A stretch of 64,000 nucleotides of DNA from Microbacterium aurantiacum (GCF_002872075.1 NZ_PGGU01000025.1:110285-174284), one strand, 5' to 3'; numbered from the stretch's first letter, positions 9,063 through 18,311 are shown. Notes: generated from the sequence alone by a model not told the origin. A program made the numbers and translations.

Positions 9063-10286
9063 TCATATGCGGTCGTCAGGCTTCGCGATCGCCGCGAGGA
9101 TCGTCTCGATCGCGCTCACCGCCCGCTCCTTCGTCAGGTGCGCATCGTAGAAGGCACGTGCGCGCTCGCGGAGGGCCTGCCTCTCGGCGAAGGTCGTCGC
9201 GTGCGCCTCGCGAAACGCACCGGCGAGCGATTCGACGTCTTCGGGGCTCGCGGCCAAGCCGAGGCCATTCTCGACGACCAGCCGTGATACATCTCCCGCC
9301 ACGGTCGTGATGACCGGGACCTGGTGGGCCAGTCCCGCCTGGAACTTCGAGGGGATGTTGCCCTCGAAGATGTCCAGCCGCTTGAGGGACACGATCTGGA
9401 AGTCCGCTCGCTCATACGCGCCGACGACATCCTCGGGACTCAACTTGCCGAGAAACTCGACCGTGTCCCGGAGGTCGAGCTCGTCCGCCAGCTCCCTGAG
9501 CCGGCCCTCCAGCACCCCGCCCCCAGCGATCAGGAGCCGGAAATCCTCAAGGTCTCTCACCCGTCCCGCTGCCCTCAGAACAGTCTCCAGGTCCTGCAGG
9601 GCACCGAGATTGCCCGCATACAACAGCGTCAATCCGGGGCGCTCTGCGGTGGGCGCGGCGGCTCTCCGCTCCGTGTCCCGGGCCCAGTTGTACACGAGGT
9701 GGACGCGGTCGGCTGCTGCGCCTCTTTCGACGAAGAGCTGCTGGGCACTGGGGGCGATCGCGACGACGGCGGATGCCGAGGAGTAGACCTTGCGCAGCCA
9801 GCGGGTGATGACGCCGTTGGCGAATCTCGCCACGGGGGCCGGGAGGAACCCTGACCCGGTCACGGACTCCGGCCAGATGTCCTGCACATGGAACAGGTAC
9901 GGGATGCGGAACTTCTTCGACCACACGTACGCGGCGTGCGCCGAGGTCGCGGGCGTGCCGTGCACGTAGATGACGTCCGCGTCCTTCACGAACGATGCGG
10001 CGAAACGGGCGGACCACGGGAAGCTCAGGTAATTGGCGATTCTGCCGATCGCGTTCCGCGAGTGGCTTGCGAAGATCGGAACCCGCCTGACGCTGACGGC
10101 CCCGCGCGATTCGACGTGCCGCCACCGCTGCCGGAACCCGGGGGGAATCCTTCCGGTGTCATAGTGCGGGAAGGCGGTCAGCACCCTCACCGAATGACCC
10201 CGGCGAGCGAGTTCCTGCGAAAGCTCGTCTGCGATTCGTCCCGGCTTGTCCGGTGGGAAGTACTGCGAAACGATGGCGATCTTCAT
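9063..10286 (-). CDS. GT4 glycosyltransferase, WbuB-like
   Basis: A 407-residue GT-B fold retaining glycosyltransferase. The N-terminal SQYFPPDKPGRIADELS, the middle FHVQDIWPES and the C-terminal E-x7-E region (SLKRLDIFEGNIPSK) resemble WbuB-type transferases. WbuB is associated with FucNAc transfer in Gram-negative O-antigen loci, and here the gene sits directly upstream of the FucNAc synthesis genes, so transfer of L-FucNAc is the likely role by inference. Its ATG overlaps the stop of the sugar-phosphate transferase by 4 bp. Confidence 0.88.
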   Translation of the reverse strand: MKIAIVSQYFPPDKPGRIADELSQELARRGHSVRVLTAFPHYDTGRIPPGFRQRWRHVESRGAVSVRRVPIFASHSRNAIGRIANYLSFPWSARFAASFVKDADVIYVHGTPATSAHAAYVWSKKFRIPYLFHVQDIWPESVTGSGFLPAPVARFANGVITRWLRKVYSSASAVVAIAPSAQQLFVERGAAADRVHLVYNWARDTERRAAAPTAERPGLTLLYAGNLGALQDLETVLRAAGRVRDLEDFRLLIAGGGVLEGRLRELADELDLRDTVEFLGKLSPEDVVGAYERADFQIVSLKRLDIFEGNIPSKFQAGLAHQVPVITTVAGDVSRLVVENGLGLAASPEDVESLAGAFREAHATTFAERQALRERARAFYDAHLTKERAVSAIETILAAIAKPDDRI

Positions 10287-10981
10287 TCGCCATCCTTCTT
10301 CTCGCCGATGTGTCGGCGGAGATCGCCGTTGTGCGCGCTCAACTCGTCATGCTTCTCGAAGCGAAGGCCCGAGCCCGACACGACGACGTTGACGGTCTTG
10401 ACCATGATCTTCAGGTCGAGGCCGAGACTCACGTTGCGGACGTAAGCCAGGTCCATGGCGATCTTCTCTTCCCAGCTCAGAGAGTTGCGACCCTTGACCT
10501 GGGCGAGGCCGGTCATCCCCGGGCGCACGTCCATTCGCTTCCGCTGCGTCGCGTCGTAGCGCTCGACCTGGTAGGGCAACGCCGGCCGCGGTCCCACCAG
10601 CGACATGTCACCGAGGAACACGTTGAACAGCTGCGGGAGCTCGTCGATGCTCGTCCGCCGCATCAACGCTCCGACCCGCGTCACGCGCTGGTCATTGGTG
10701 AACTCGTTCCCCTGCTCGTCGTAGCTGTCCTCGAAGGTCAGCATGCTGCGGAACTTGATGATGCGGAAAGTTCGCCCCCGCAGACCAGGCCGCTCCTGGA
10801 AGAAGAAGACCGGACCGCGCGACGTCGTCTTGACCAGGACCGCGCTGACGACCAGGACGGGTGAGAGCACGATGATGGCGATCGCGCTTCCGAGGAGGTC
10901 GAGAATCCGCTTGCCGAAGCGAGCGTAGAAACGCGATCCGGCCGTTCCGGATGAGGAGGTGCCCATCTCAGCTGTCTCCAT
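10283..10981 (-). CDS. Initiating undecaprenyl-phosphate sugar transferase (short PglC-like form)
   Basis: A 232-residue bacterial sugar-phosphate transferase. One re-entrant hydrophobic segment (residues 25-48) is followed by FFFQERPGLRGRTF and IKFRSM, then the DELPQLFNV and GPRPALP motifs of the catalytic core. It lacks the extra N-terminal membrane helices of WcaJ-type enzymes, so it resembles monotopic PglC. The product is undecaprenyl-diphosphate sugar, the first step of repeat-unit assembly. With the dehydratase and aminotransferase in the same operon, a diamino-trideoxy sugar is the probable first sugar. It overlaps the pyruvyltransferase gene by 14 bp. Confidence 0.92.
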   Translation of the reverse strand: METAEMGTSSSGTAGSRFYARFGKRILDLLGSAIAIIVLSPVLVVSAVLVKTTSRGPVFFFQERPGLRGRTFRIIKFRSMLTFEDSYDEQGNEFTNDQRVTRVGALMRRTSIDELPQLFNVFLGDMSLVGPRPALPYQVERYDATQRKRMDVRPGMTGLAQVKGRNSLSWEEKIAMDLAYVRNVSLGLDLKIMVKTVNVVVSGSGLRFEKHDELSAHNGDLRRHIGEKKDGE

Positions 10982-12179
10982 TCAGATATGCATCGCGGGC
11001 CGAGCGCAGCTTCACGCCGGTGCGAGGAAACGCGGCGGCATACGTCTCGCGTTGGCGCCGGATGATGCCCTCGAAATCGTCGACGACGGCATCCAGCGCC
11101 TCGACGTAGTCCATGAAGAAGTAGTCCCGCAGATCGTGGGGCTGCCCTTCGAGCACTCCCTCGAGTGCTCCCACGTTCTTGCCGTAGTAGTACTGCTTGT
11201 CCCCGAGGACGTCTTTCAGCACGCTGACGAATGGCGTTCCCACGGACAGGGCGAGGATCACCGCGTGGTATCGACTGGAAATGACCAGCTCCGCGTCGCG
11301 CACGAGCGCGACAGCGTCTTCGATCGGCAGGTATCCGCGCCCGGTGATGTCGAACATCTCCACGTCGCCGAGTCGTTCCGCCAGAAGCCGCCCTTGATCG
11401 ACACCGCCGTGTCCCAGGTTGAACGGGAGGAAGACGACCCCCAATCCATGATCGTCCGCCATGCGCTGAGCGAATCGTTCGAAGTGTGTGAAGTTCTCGG
11501 CGATGAAATCGGTGGGCAGGTAGGTCTCCATCACGACGTACTTGCCCACCCGCGGCTCCCGGTCCGGGGTGAGACGTTCGTCGATGAAGAGAAGATCGTC
11601 CGGCAAGGTGTGGATCCGCCCGGGCTGGACACCTGCCTGGTTCAGCCAGTGCGGCGAGAGAATCGTGTCCCGCGCTCCGAATCGGGCGTTCGGCAGTGAA
11701 CCGAAGAAGCTCGCGAAGAACTCGGTGTCACCACGGAACGGTCCGTAGCCGTTGGCAGTGAAGACGACCGGGATGTTCATCGTCGCCGCGACGAGCGTCG
11801 GCGCGATGATCTGAACCAGCCGCTCGATGCGGTGGGGCTGGGTCCACAGCGAATTGAAGTAGCCCCCTCCGTTGACGTAGAGAGTATCCATCTCTGCCAC
11901 TGCTGCGGTCACCTCGTCGAGGTTCTCGATCTCACGCAGGATCTCCATCGGAGTGAGGTACCGAGTGTCCCGACCCTCCGTGAATGCACCGGCGCGAAGC
12001 GCGACCTCGACAAGGCGCACGTTGCGCCCCCCGAAGTAGTCGTCGCGGATCTTCTCGACGAACGGCCTGTCGTAGACGAAAATCGTCGCGTCCTGGGCTT
12101 CGAGCGAGTACACGTTGTTGACGAGCATCGCGTAGTCACCGAAGTTGACATCCGAGTAGGGCCCTGTGAATCCGATCAC
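10968..12179 (-). CDS. Polysaccharide pyruvyl transferase family protein
   Basis: A 403-residue member of the CsaB/WcaK-like family (PF04230 type). N-terminal GPYSDVNFGDYAM is the family opening, and the C-terminal half has the GT-B-like SSRYHAVILALSVGTPFVS. These enzymes move pyruvate from phosphoenolpyruvate to a sugar as a ketal, giving the polymer negative charge. The GTG start overlaps the HAD gene stop (GTGA). The acceptor sugar is unknown; some family members do other reactions, so the pyruvyl assignment is from family only. Confidence 0.85.
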   Translation of the reverse strand: MIGFTGPYSDVNFGDYAMLVNNVYSLEAQDATIFVYDRPFVEKIRDDYFGGRNVRLVEVALRAGAFTEGRDTRYLTPMEILREIENLDEVTAAVAEMDTLYVNGGGYFNSLWTQPHRIERLVQIIAPTLVAATMNIPVVFTANGYGPFRGDTEFFASFFGSLPNARFGARDTILSPHWLNQAGVQPGRIHTLPDDLLFIDERLTPDREPRVGKYVVMETYLPTDFIAENFTHFERFAQRMADDHGLGVVFLPFNLGHGGVDQGRLLAERLGDVEMFDITGRGYLPIEDAVALVRDAELVISSRYHAVILALSVGTPFVSVLKDVLGDKQYYYGKNVGALEGVLEGQPHDLRDYFFMDYVEALDAVVDDFEGIIRRQRETYAAAFPRTGVKLRSARDAYLNGDS

Positions 12180-12886
12180 TGCGGCAGTCTTCCTCTCTCA
12201 CGGCTGGACGGAGCGCCCGCCGGGGTTCGTGCGGTCGCACCGGTCGTGGGGAAAGTCGAGATCGTCTCGTCGACGTCGAAAGCGTCGTCGACGGCGTAGT
12301 GCAGACCGAGCGGGCGGCGGACGCGGACGGTACGCCACCCCAGTTGCCGCGGGGCATTGAAGTCCTTCTTCGGGTTGTCTCCGAAGTACACGAATTCGAT
12401 GCCCCGCAGCGGGAACTTCGATTCGATGAGGCGGAAGGCGTTCTCGCTCGGCTTGGTCCACTCGGGTCCATGGTCACCGGTCACGACGATGTTTTCGAGA
12501 ACCTCATCGAGCTTCAGCGCGCGTAGTTTCCGCCACTGACCGGCGGCATACCCGTCCGTGATGACGCCGGTGCCCACGGCATCATCCGGGAGATTGCGCA
12601 GGTACGACTCGGCGTCTGCCAGGAGGGCGATCGCAGGAGGATGGTCCCGATACTCCTCGACGAAGACCCGAGTCGCTTCTGCAGGCAATGCGAAACGGTC
12701 GACGATGAGATCGAACGTGTTGCCCCGAACCCCCTGCTCGAAGAGCGACCACGCATGATCACCGACACCGTCCACGCCGTAGAGGTCTCGCGCGATGTCG
12801 CCGATGTGCGCGAACCCGCTCCGAACGTAGTCGCGCTCGAGGTAGAGCGTGTCGTCCAGATCGAACACGTAGACACGGTCAGGCAT
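12176..12886 (-). CDS. HAD-superfamily hydrolase
   Basis: A HAD phosphatase of 236 residues. The nucleophile motif VFDLDDTLYLERDYV is at residues 5-19, a Thr/Ser motif II lies near GVITDGYAA, and the motif III/IV region EFVYFGDNPKKDF is intact. The ATG at 12886 is preferred over the TTG directly before it. It overlaps the ATP-grasp gene by 8 bp and the pyruvyltransferase gene by 4 bp, so all three must be made together. The substrate is probably a phosphorylated intermediate of the operon's sugar or its decoration; none can be named. Confidence 0.88.
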   Translation of the reverse strand: MPDRVYVFDLDDTLYLERDYVRSGFAHIGDIARDLYGVDGVGDHAWSLFEQGVRGNTFDLIVDRFALPAEATRVFVEEYRDHPPAIALLADAESYLRNLPDDAVGTGVITDGYAAGQWRKLRALKLDEVLENIVVTGDHGPEWTKPSENAFRLIESKFPLRGIEFVYFGDNPKKDFNAPRQLGWRTVRVRRPLGLHYAVDDAFDVDETISTFPTTGATARTPAGAPSSRERGRLPQ

Positions 12887-13874
12887 CAAGGCTCCGTGTG
12901 TCGAACCCTGACACGATCACCTCGGTGTCGTAGCGCAGGAGGAGAGTTCCCGCATCCCACTCCAACTCCGGGACGTGCTCACCTCGGCCGTCTCGCAACA
13001 GGGCGTCGAAGAAGTTCGCGCCGGCGAGATGGGCGAGAGGATATCCGCCACCGAAGCGAGGATTGATCTCGATGATGTTGATCTCTCCGGTGGAGGGATC
13101 GTAGAACACCTGCACATTGAGAGCACCGTAGGCGCCGGGCAGGCGTGCTGCGACCTCGCGAGCCACCTCGATCACGGCAGGGTAGTCGACTGTCACCCCC
13201 TTGGACACCTCACCACCGCGCACTTCGATGCGCCGCCGTGGCACGATCGCCAGGACTCGACCACTGCGCCCGACCGCGAAGTCCACCGTCACCTCGAAGC
13301 CCGGAGCTCGGGACTGGACGATGTAGCTCTCGTCGAGGTTCTGCACGCCCAGCATGTCGAAAGACTCGGCAAGCATGACGCCGATGCCCGACGAGCCCGA
13401 GCGCGGCTTCGCGACGACGGGGCCCTGCAGGCCCCCCGAAGGCAGATCGGAGACCTCGAAAGTCTCGACGGTCGGCAGGCCCTGCTCTCTCAGCCATCTG
13501 TACAGCGACCACTTGTCCCAGCCCAGTCGGGACACCTCGGGACTCGACACCCAGACATCGATCCCGTGCGCGGAGAACTCGTCCCGATGATTCGCGTACA
13601 CCTCGATCTCAGGATCGATGGTGGGGATGATGACCCCGACATCATGCTTTCGCGCAATCTCCAGCGTTCGCGGGATGAATGCCGCGTCACGAACCGAGGG
13701 AACCAGCTCGAAGGCATCGGCCAGTCGCCCTGCCGCAGACAACTCCGACCGGTCAGTCGCGATCACGCGAGACCGAGCGCCGTGCATCGGCTGCTTCTGC
13801 AGCAGCGTGACGAGTGAGCCGCGACGCCCGGCGCTCGACAGCAGCCAGGCCGCCTTCTCGGATTGAGCTGCCAT
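12879..13874 (-). CDS. ATP-grasp family ligase (CarB-like)
   Basis: A 331-residue ATP-grasp protein. An N-terminal Rossmann-like preATP domain (LLSSAGRRGSLVTLL) precedes the ATP-binding region GPVVAKPRSGSSGIGV near residue 148, and metal-binding Glu/Asn residues lie in NIIEINPRFGGGYPLA near residue 270. Such ligases activate a carboxylate as acyl phosphate and join it to an amine. The ATG shares one base with the aminotransferase stop (TGATG). Placed after the enzyme that makes a 4-amino sugar, it could attach an acyl or aminoacyl group to that amine; this is inference only. Confidence 0.85.
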   Translation of the reverse strand: MAAQSEKAAWLLSSAGRRGSLVTLLQKQPMHGARSRVIATDRSELSAAGRLADAFELVPSVRDAAFIPRTLEIARKHDVGVIIPTIDPEIEVYANHRDEFSAHGIDVWVSSPEVSRLGWDKWSLYRWLREQGLPTVETFEVSDLPSGGLQGPVVAKPRSGSSGIGVMLAESFDMLGVQNLDESYIVQSRAPGFEVTVDFAVGRSGRVLAIVPRRRIEVRGGEVSKGVTVDYPAVIEVAREVAARLPGAYGALNVQVFYDPSTGEINIIEINPRFGGGYPLAHLAGANFFDALLRDGRGEHVPELEWDAGTLLLRYDTEVIVSGFDTRSLDA

Positions 13875-15007
13875 CAACGAACCGCCAGGTACTCGGAGAT
13901 CGCCCCGAGAACTCGCCCACGCTGATCATCGCTCAGCGCTGATCCGCTGGGAAGCGTCAGACCACGCTCGAACAACGCCTCTGACGTGCCGTCGATCTCG
14001 CCGCGGTACTTCGCGAATACCGGCTGCCTGTGCATCGGCTTCCACAGCGGCCGGCTTTCGATGTTGCCGGAGGCGAGCGCAGCAGAGAGATCTTGCGGCG
14101 TCCAGCCGGTGACACTCGAATCGACCAGGATCGAGGTCAGCCAGACGTTGTCGTTCTCATCGTCGGCGCCGCCGAACACCTCGACGCCGTCGACGCGGGC
14201 GAAGAGCCGCTTGTACTCCTCGCGCATCTCGCGACGCTTGGCGATCATCTCGTCGAGCCTCGACAACTGAGCCCGCCCTAGTGCCGCGAGGAGATTGCTC
14301 ATGCGGTAGTTGTAGCCCACATCGGTGTGCTCGTAGTGGACGACCGGCTGACGCGCCTGCGTGGCCAGGTAGCGCACGTGCTGCGCGAACTCGGCGTCGT
14401 CTGTCAGCAGCATCCCGCCGCCTGACGTCGTCATGATCTTGTTGCCGTTAAACGACACGATCGACGCGCGGCCGAATGAGCCGGCCGCCTTGCCGCCATG
14501 GCTCGCGCCGAGCGACTCCGCCGCGTCCGCCAGGACCGGCACACCGAACTCCCCCGCGATCGCGAGGATCTCCGTGTAGTCGACCGCCTTGCCGAGCAGG
14601 TCGACCGGCACGATCGCCCCCACCCGCTCGCCATCCGCGCGCAGCCGTTCGAGCGCCGCGCGGAGCAGGGTGGGGTTCATGTTCCCCGTTGAAGCGTCGG
14701 CATCGACGAAGTACGGCTCGGCCCCCGTGTACATGATCGCGTTCGTCGTGGCTGCGAAAGTCATCGTCGACGTCACGACGATGTCACCCGGCTGAACGCC
14801 CAGAGTGATCAATCCGAGATGCAGCGCCGCGGTGCCGGAGCTCAGTGCGACACCCTCCGCCACACCGACCCGTTCCGCGAGCTCCCGCTCGAAAGCGTCG
14901 ACATCCGGGCCCAGCGGCGCGATCCAGCCGGAGCGCATGGCCGCCACGACGGCGTCTTCTTCGAGCTGCGTCACATCAGGTGACGACATGTAGATGCGTT
15001 CGCTCAC
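13874..15007 (-). CDS. DegT/DnrJ/EryC1/StrS aminotransferase (PglE/LegC-like)
   Basis: A 377-residue PLP-dependent sugar aminotransferase. SSGTAALHLGL near residue 57, DAAESLGA near residue 160 and FNGNKIMTTSGGG near residue 186, with its internal Lys, form the PLP site. With the adjacent dehydratase it should convert UDP-2-acetamido-2,6-dideoxy-4-keto-glucose to the 4-amino sugar (the bacillosamine precursor route). The GTG start overlaps the dehydratase stop by 4 bp. No acetyltransferase of the PglD type is present nearby, so the 4-amine may be left free or be modified by the ATP-grasp protein. Confidence 0.9.
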   Translation of the reverse strand: MSERIYMSSPDVTQLEEDAVVAAMRSGWIAPLGPDVDAFERELAERVGVAEGVALSSGTAALHLGLITLGVQPGDIVVTSTMTFAATTNAIMYTGAEPYFVDADASTGNMNPTLLRAALERLRADGERVGAIVPVDLLGKAVDYTEILAIAGEFGVPVLADAAESLGASHGGKAAGSFGRASIVSFNGNKIMTTSGGGMLLTDDAEFAQHVRYLATQARQPVVHYEHTDVGYNYRMSNLLAALGRAQLSRLDEMIAKRREMREEYKRLFARVDGVEVFGGADDENDNVWLTSILVDSSVTGWTPQDLSAALASGNIESRPLWKPMHRQPVFAKYRGEIDGTSEALFERGLTLPSGSALSDDQRGRVLGAISEYLAVR

Positions 15008-16827
15008 GCCTTCGGTGCCCTCTCAAGGTTTATCGGCTCGATGATGGCCGTGTCGTTGTTGCGCGGGTTCGACTTCATGCGCGCTTCCCAGCCCGCCTTG
15101 TCGAGCCGCTCGGGAGTGATCACGTCGGCGCGCGTGTGCGACACCTTGGGATGGAACGGTCGCGCCAGGTTCTCCTTGTGCCCCACGAGCTCCTCGTGCA
15201 GCTTCTCGCCCGGGCGAAGACCGGTGAAGACGATCTCGATGTTCTGCCCGGACATCGCGATCATGCGCTTGGCGACGTCGAGGATCGACACCGGCTCGCC
15301 CATGTCGAGGATGAGCACCTCGCCGGCACGACCGATGCCGCCCGCCTGGATGACCAACTGGCAGGCCTCGGGAATCGTCATGAAGAAGCGCGTCGCCTCG
15401 GGGTGCGTGACCGTGATCGGCCCGCCCTGGGCGATCAGCGACTGGAAAGTCGGCAGCATCGATCCGCGGCTGCCGATGACGTTGCCGAAGCGCACGGACA
15501 GGTAGCGCATCCCGGTCTCTTCGCCCGCCCATGCGGTGAGCTTCTCGGCGACGCGCTTGGAGTGCCCGAGCACGCTCGTCGGGTTCGCCGCCTTGTCTGT
15601 GGAGATGTTGACGAACGTCGTCACCCCGACCCGCCGAGCGGCACGGATGATGTTGAGCGAACCGAGGACGTTCGTCTTCCACGCCTCATCCGGGTACTGC
15701 TCGAGCATCGGAAGGTGTTTGAGCGCCGCCGCGTGGAACACGACCTCGGGGCGCCGCTCGTCGAAGAGATCGTTCATCAGGTCCGCGTCGCGGATGTCGG
15801 CGAGCACGACTTCGTTCGTGTCGAGGAGGCCGTGCCCCTTCGTACCCAGTTGCGCCATCTGGAGGCCGGTCTCGTCGCGGTCGAGCATGATCAGCTCGCT
15901 GGGACCGTACTTCGCCAGCTGGTGGCAGAGCTCGGATCCGATCGATCCGCCGGCGCCGGTGACGAGCACGCGTTTGCCGGTGATGTACCCGGCGATCTGC
16001 TCGACGTTGGTGTCGACAGGGTTGCGGCCGATGAGGTCTTCGATGCTGATGTCGCGCACGTCGGACGGCGATTCGGCCCCAGACTTCAGGCTGGCCAGCG
16101 TCGGGGTGACGGCGACGCGGAGCCCTGCCTTCTCACCCTGGTCGCTGAGCTTGCGCATCAGCGCGCTGTCGGCCTGGCCGACCGCGATGATGAGCATCGT
16201 CGCGCGGGTGTCGCGGGCAGCAGCTTCGATGTCGCTCGTGCGGCCGATCACCGGAACGCCCCGCAGGCGCAGATTGGCCTTCGCAGGGTCGTCGTCGAGC
16301 AAACCGACAGGGCGGAAGGGTGATGTCGGATCGGTGTTGACCTGATGCAGCAGCCGGTCGGCGATGTAACCGGCGCCGACGATGAGCGCCGGTTCTGCAT
16401 CGGCGCCGGGCTTGCGTGCGCGATCGAGCATGAGCCGGGCGACGTATCGCACGCCGAACATCAGCAGCAGCACGACGGGAGCCGCCAGGAACGAGGTACC
16501 GCGGGGCACGCCGATCAGCGGACCGAGCGGAATGATGAACAGTGCGATGACAATCGTCTCGGCCAGCACGAGCAGCCCGAGTGTGCGCACCTCTTCGAAA
16601 GAACCGTACGTGTAACGACCCCGGTACAGCGCGAGGTAGTACCCCGCACCGACATGCAGCCCCGCTGCGACAAGGCCCAGCAGCAGCGTGGAGGTCCAGC
16701 CTCGCACTTCCATCATGAACTCGAATCGCAGGGCGACAGCGAGCAAGATGCCGAGCGCCCATGCCGCGCCGTCCACAGTCGCGGCGAATGCACGACGGCG
16801 TTTCTGGGCCACTGACATGGTCTGCAT
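15004..16827 (-). CDS. Membrane-anchored UDP-sugar 4,6-dehydratase (PglF/WbpM/CapD family)
   Basis: About 607 residues. Four membrane helices (residues 20-145) are followed by a CoA-binding-like Rossmann region (LIVGAGYIADRLL) and the catalytic SDR domain starting VLVTGAGGSIGSELCHQ near residue 290. The usual Tyr of YxxxK is replaced, as in all members, in GHSKRVAEKL. The family dehydrates UDP-GlcNAc or UDP-GalNAc to the 4-keto-6-deoxy sugar at the membrane. The ATG at 16827 is chosen because GGAGAG lies 9 bp upstream; a longer frame reaching 16995 has an unlikely soluble leader. It is the first gene of the long polysaccharide operon. Confidence 0.92.
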   Translation of the reverse strand: MQTMSVAQKRRRAFAATVDGAAWALGILLAVALRFEFMMEVRGWTSTLLLGLVAAGLHVGAGYYLALYRGRYTYGSFEEVRTLGLLVLAETIVIALFIIPLGPLIGVPRGTSFLAAPVVLLLMFGVRYVARLMLDRARKPGADAEPALIVGAGYIADRLLHQVNTDPTSPFRPVGLLDDDPAKANLRLRGVPVIGRTSDIEAAARDTRATMLIIAVGQADSALMRKLSDQGEKAGLRVAVTPTLASLKSGAESPSDVRDISIEDLIGRNPVDTNVEQIAGYITGKRVLVTGAGGSIGSELCHQLAKYGPSELIMLDRDETGLQMAQLGTKGHGLLDTNEVVLADIRDADLMNDLFDERRPEVVFHAAALKHLPMLEQYPDEAWKTNVLGSLNIIRAARRVGVTTFVNISTDKAANPTSVLGHSKRVAEKLTAWAGEETGMRYLSVRFGNVIGSRGSMLPTFQSLIAQGGPITVTHPEATRFFMTIPEACQLVIQAGGIGRAGEVLILDMGEPVSILDVAKRMIAMSGQNIEIVFTGLRPGEKLHEELVGHKENLARPFHPKVSHTRADVITPERLDKAGWEARMKSNPRNNDTAIIEPINLERAPKA

Positions 16828-17047
16828 CGTAGAAATCTCTCCGGTCATCAATGGCACATCAGGTCTGGGGTCCACACGGATCAACTCTCTCTGCGCTCCC
16901 CCAGCACCGAAACCTATGATTCCACACCCAGTGGACGAATCAGTGCACGATGTGCGCGGAATAAGACCCCGATCGTTGTGCGGGTTGCGTGTCAACCGGG
17001 CCGATCAGGGCGTTCCGTCGGTTCGCTCGCCGGACGAGCGGAGAGGG

Positions 17048-18211
17048 TCAGAGGACCCCTTCGCCGCCCTCGGCCGGAGGAGGCTCCTCCACAGGTGGAG
17101 TGGTCGGATCCACAGGCGGCGGTACCGGCTCCTCGGTCGGGGTCGGCGCCGGCTGCTGGTTCTGCTGCCGATTCTCCCGCTCTCGGCGCTCGGCCTCCGC
17201 ACGGTCTTCGTCGGCGACCGCCTGATCGGTGACGAGCGCGACGACGGCGTCACGGAAAGCCGTGACGGCGGCTGCACCCTCGACGCCGCTGAGCTTGGTA
17301 CTCACCACGTGCGCCGCTGCATTGGACACCGCGTCGCGCAGAACCGCATCGGCATCCGGATTGTCTTCGATCGCCTTCGCGCCGAGGGCCGTGAACGAGA
17401 CGGCAAGTGCCTCGAGGTTCGCGACATGCTGGGCATCGAGTGCGTCGAGTGCCGTCCTGTCATCACGCAGTTCCGCCGTCACCTCGTCGAGCGAAGCGAG
17501 TTGGGCCTGGGCCGCATCGATCGCGACCCCGACCTCCGACAACGAATCCTCGTCGATGTCGCCGCGAACGTACGGGTCCACGGATTCAGGCAGCACGATG
17601 CCTTGAAGGGCGGCGGCGTGCCGATCGATCTCCGCAATGACCCCGTCGGCCAGCGCCGCATCCAGCACCGGAATCGTGGCGGTGGCTTGCGTCGACCGGG
17701 GATCCGGCGCCTGCCGTGCGGCGTCGATCGCGGTCCGCAGCGCCGCCCCGTTCGCAGAGCTGGTCGCGACTCTTGCCGCCAGCCGCTCATGGGCGGATGT
17801 GAATGCCTGCTCGGCATTCTGGATCATCGCCTCATCGGCACGCAACGACTGCATGGCCCCGTCAGCGGGACTCGCGTTCGCGATCTGCACTCCACCGACG
17901 ATCGCCGCAGCCGATACGGCCACGACCGCGAGCGATGCGGCGACCATGGCGAGTCCGTCGAAGCGGCGGCGGCGGCGCTTCCTGGCCGAAACGGGCGGCG
18001 CAGGAATGACAGCCGGCGCAGCATCGGCCACCGCCTCCTCGACGAGCTGTGACAGACGCTGCGCGCTCGCGCGCGGCCGCGTCATGTCGAAATCCTCACT
18101 CGGATCGCCGAACATCTCGGTGAGCCGGCGCACGGTGTGATGGTCGTCGAACGTCGAGGACGCCTCTTCGATGCGAGGGCCCTGAGGGAAGAGCTGTGCG
18201 AGTGTGGTCAT
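17048..18211 (-). CDS. Single-pass membrane protein with coiled-coil-like extracellular part and Pro-rich tail
   Basis: The function is not recognised. Residues 1-75 are acidic and cytoplasmic, an Arg/Lys cluster (SARKRRRRRF) marks the membrane boundary, and residues 83-110 form one membrane helix. The remaining 275 residues are Ala/Asp/Glu-rich, predicted helical and extracytoplasmic, ending in a Pro/Thr-rich tail from residue 345 that may span the cell wall. It is transcribed away from the tyrosine autokinases across a 100-bp shared promoter region and lies upstream of the polysaccharide operon, so a structural or regulatory role in export is possible but unproven. Confidence 0.75.
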   Translation of the reverse strand: MTTLAQLFPQGPRIEEASSTFDDHHTVRRLTEMFGDPSEDFDMTRPRASAQRLSQLVEEAVADAAPAVIPAPPVSARKRRRRRFDGLAMVAASLAVVAVSAAAIVGGVQIANASPADGAMQSLRADEAMIQNAEQAFTSAHERLAARVATSSANGAALRTAIDAARQAPDPRSTQATATIPVLDAALADGVIAEIDRHAAALQGIVLPESVDPYVRGDIDEDSLSEVGVAIDAAQAQLASLDEVTAELRDDRTALDALDAQHVANLEALAVSFTALGAKAIEDNPDADAVLRDAVSNAAAHVVSTKLSGVEGAAAVTAFRDAVVALVTDQAVADEDRAEAERRERENRQQNQQPAPTPTEEPVPPPVDPTTPPVEEPPPAEGGEGVL

Positions 18212-18311
18212 GGCGGGTTTCGGCGGTGTCGTGGGCGTACCTATAGTTTTGTCTCAGACGAACATACCCCTGCGTGCTGTTCGCCCTCCCGTCCCGCCAT
18301 CAGGAGCGCCC
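18212..18311. promoter_or_regulatory. Divergent promoter region of the autokinase and membrane-protein genes
   Basis: TATAGT at 18242-18247 fits a plus-strand -10 box, with a weak TTCGGC at -35 spacing. The same bases read TATAGG on the minus strand, giving a -10 about 30 bp before the membrane-protein ATG. The two divergent genes may thus share overlapping promoters and be controlled together. AGGAG at 18302-18306 is the SD of the autokinase gene. Confidence 0.5.
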
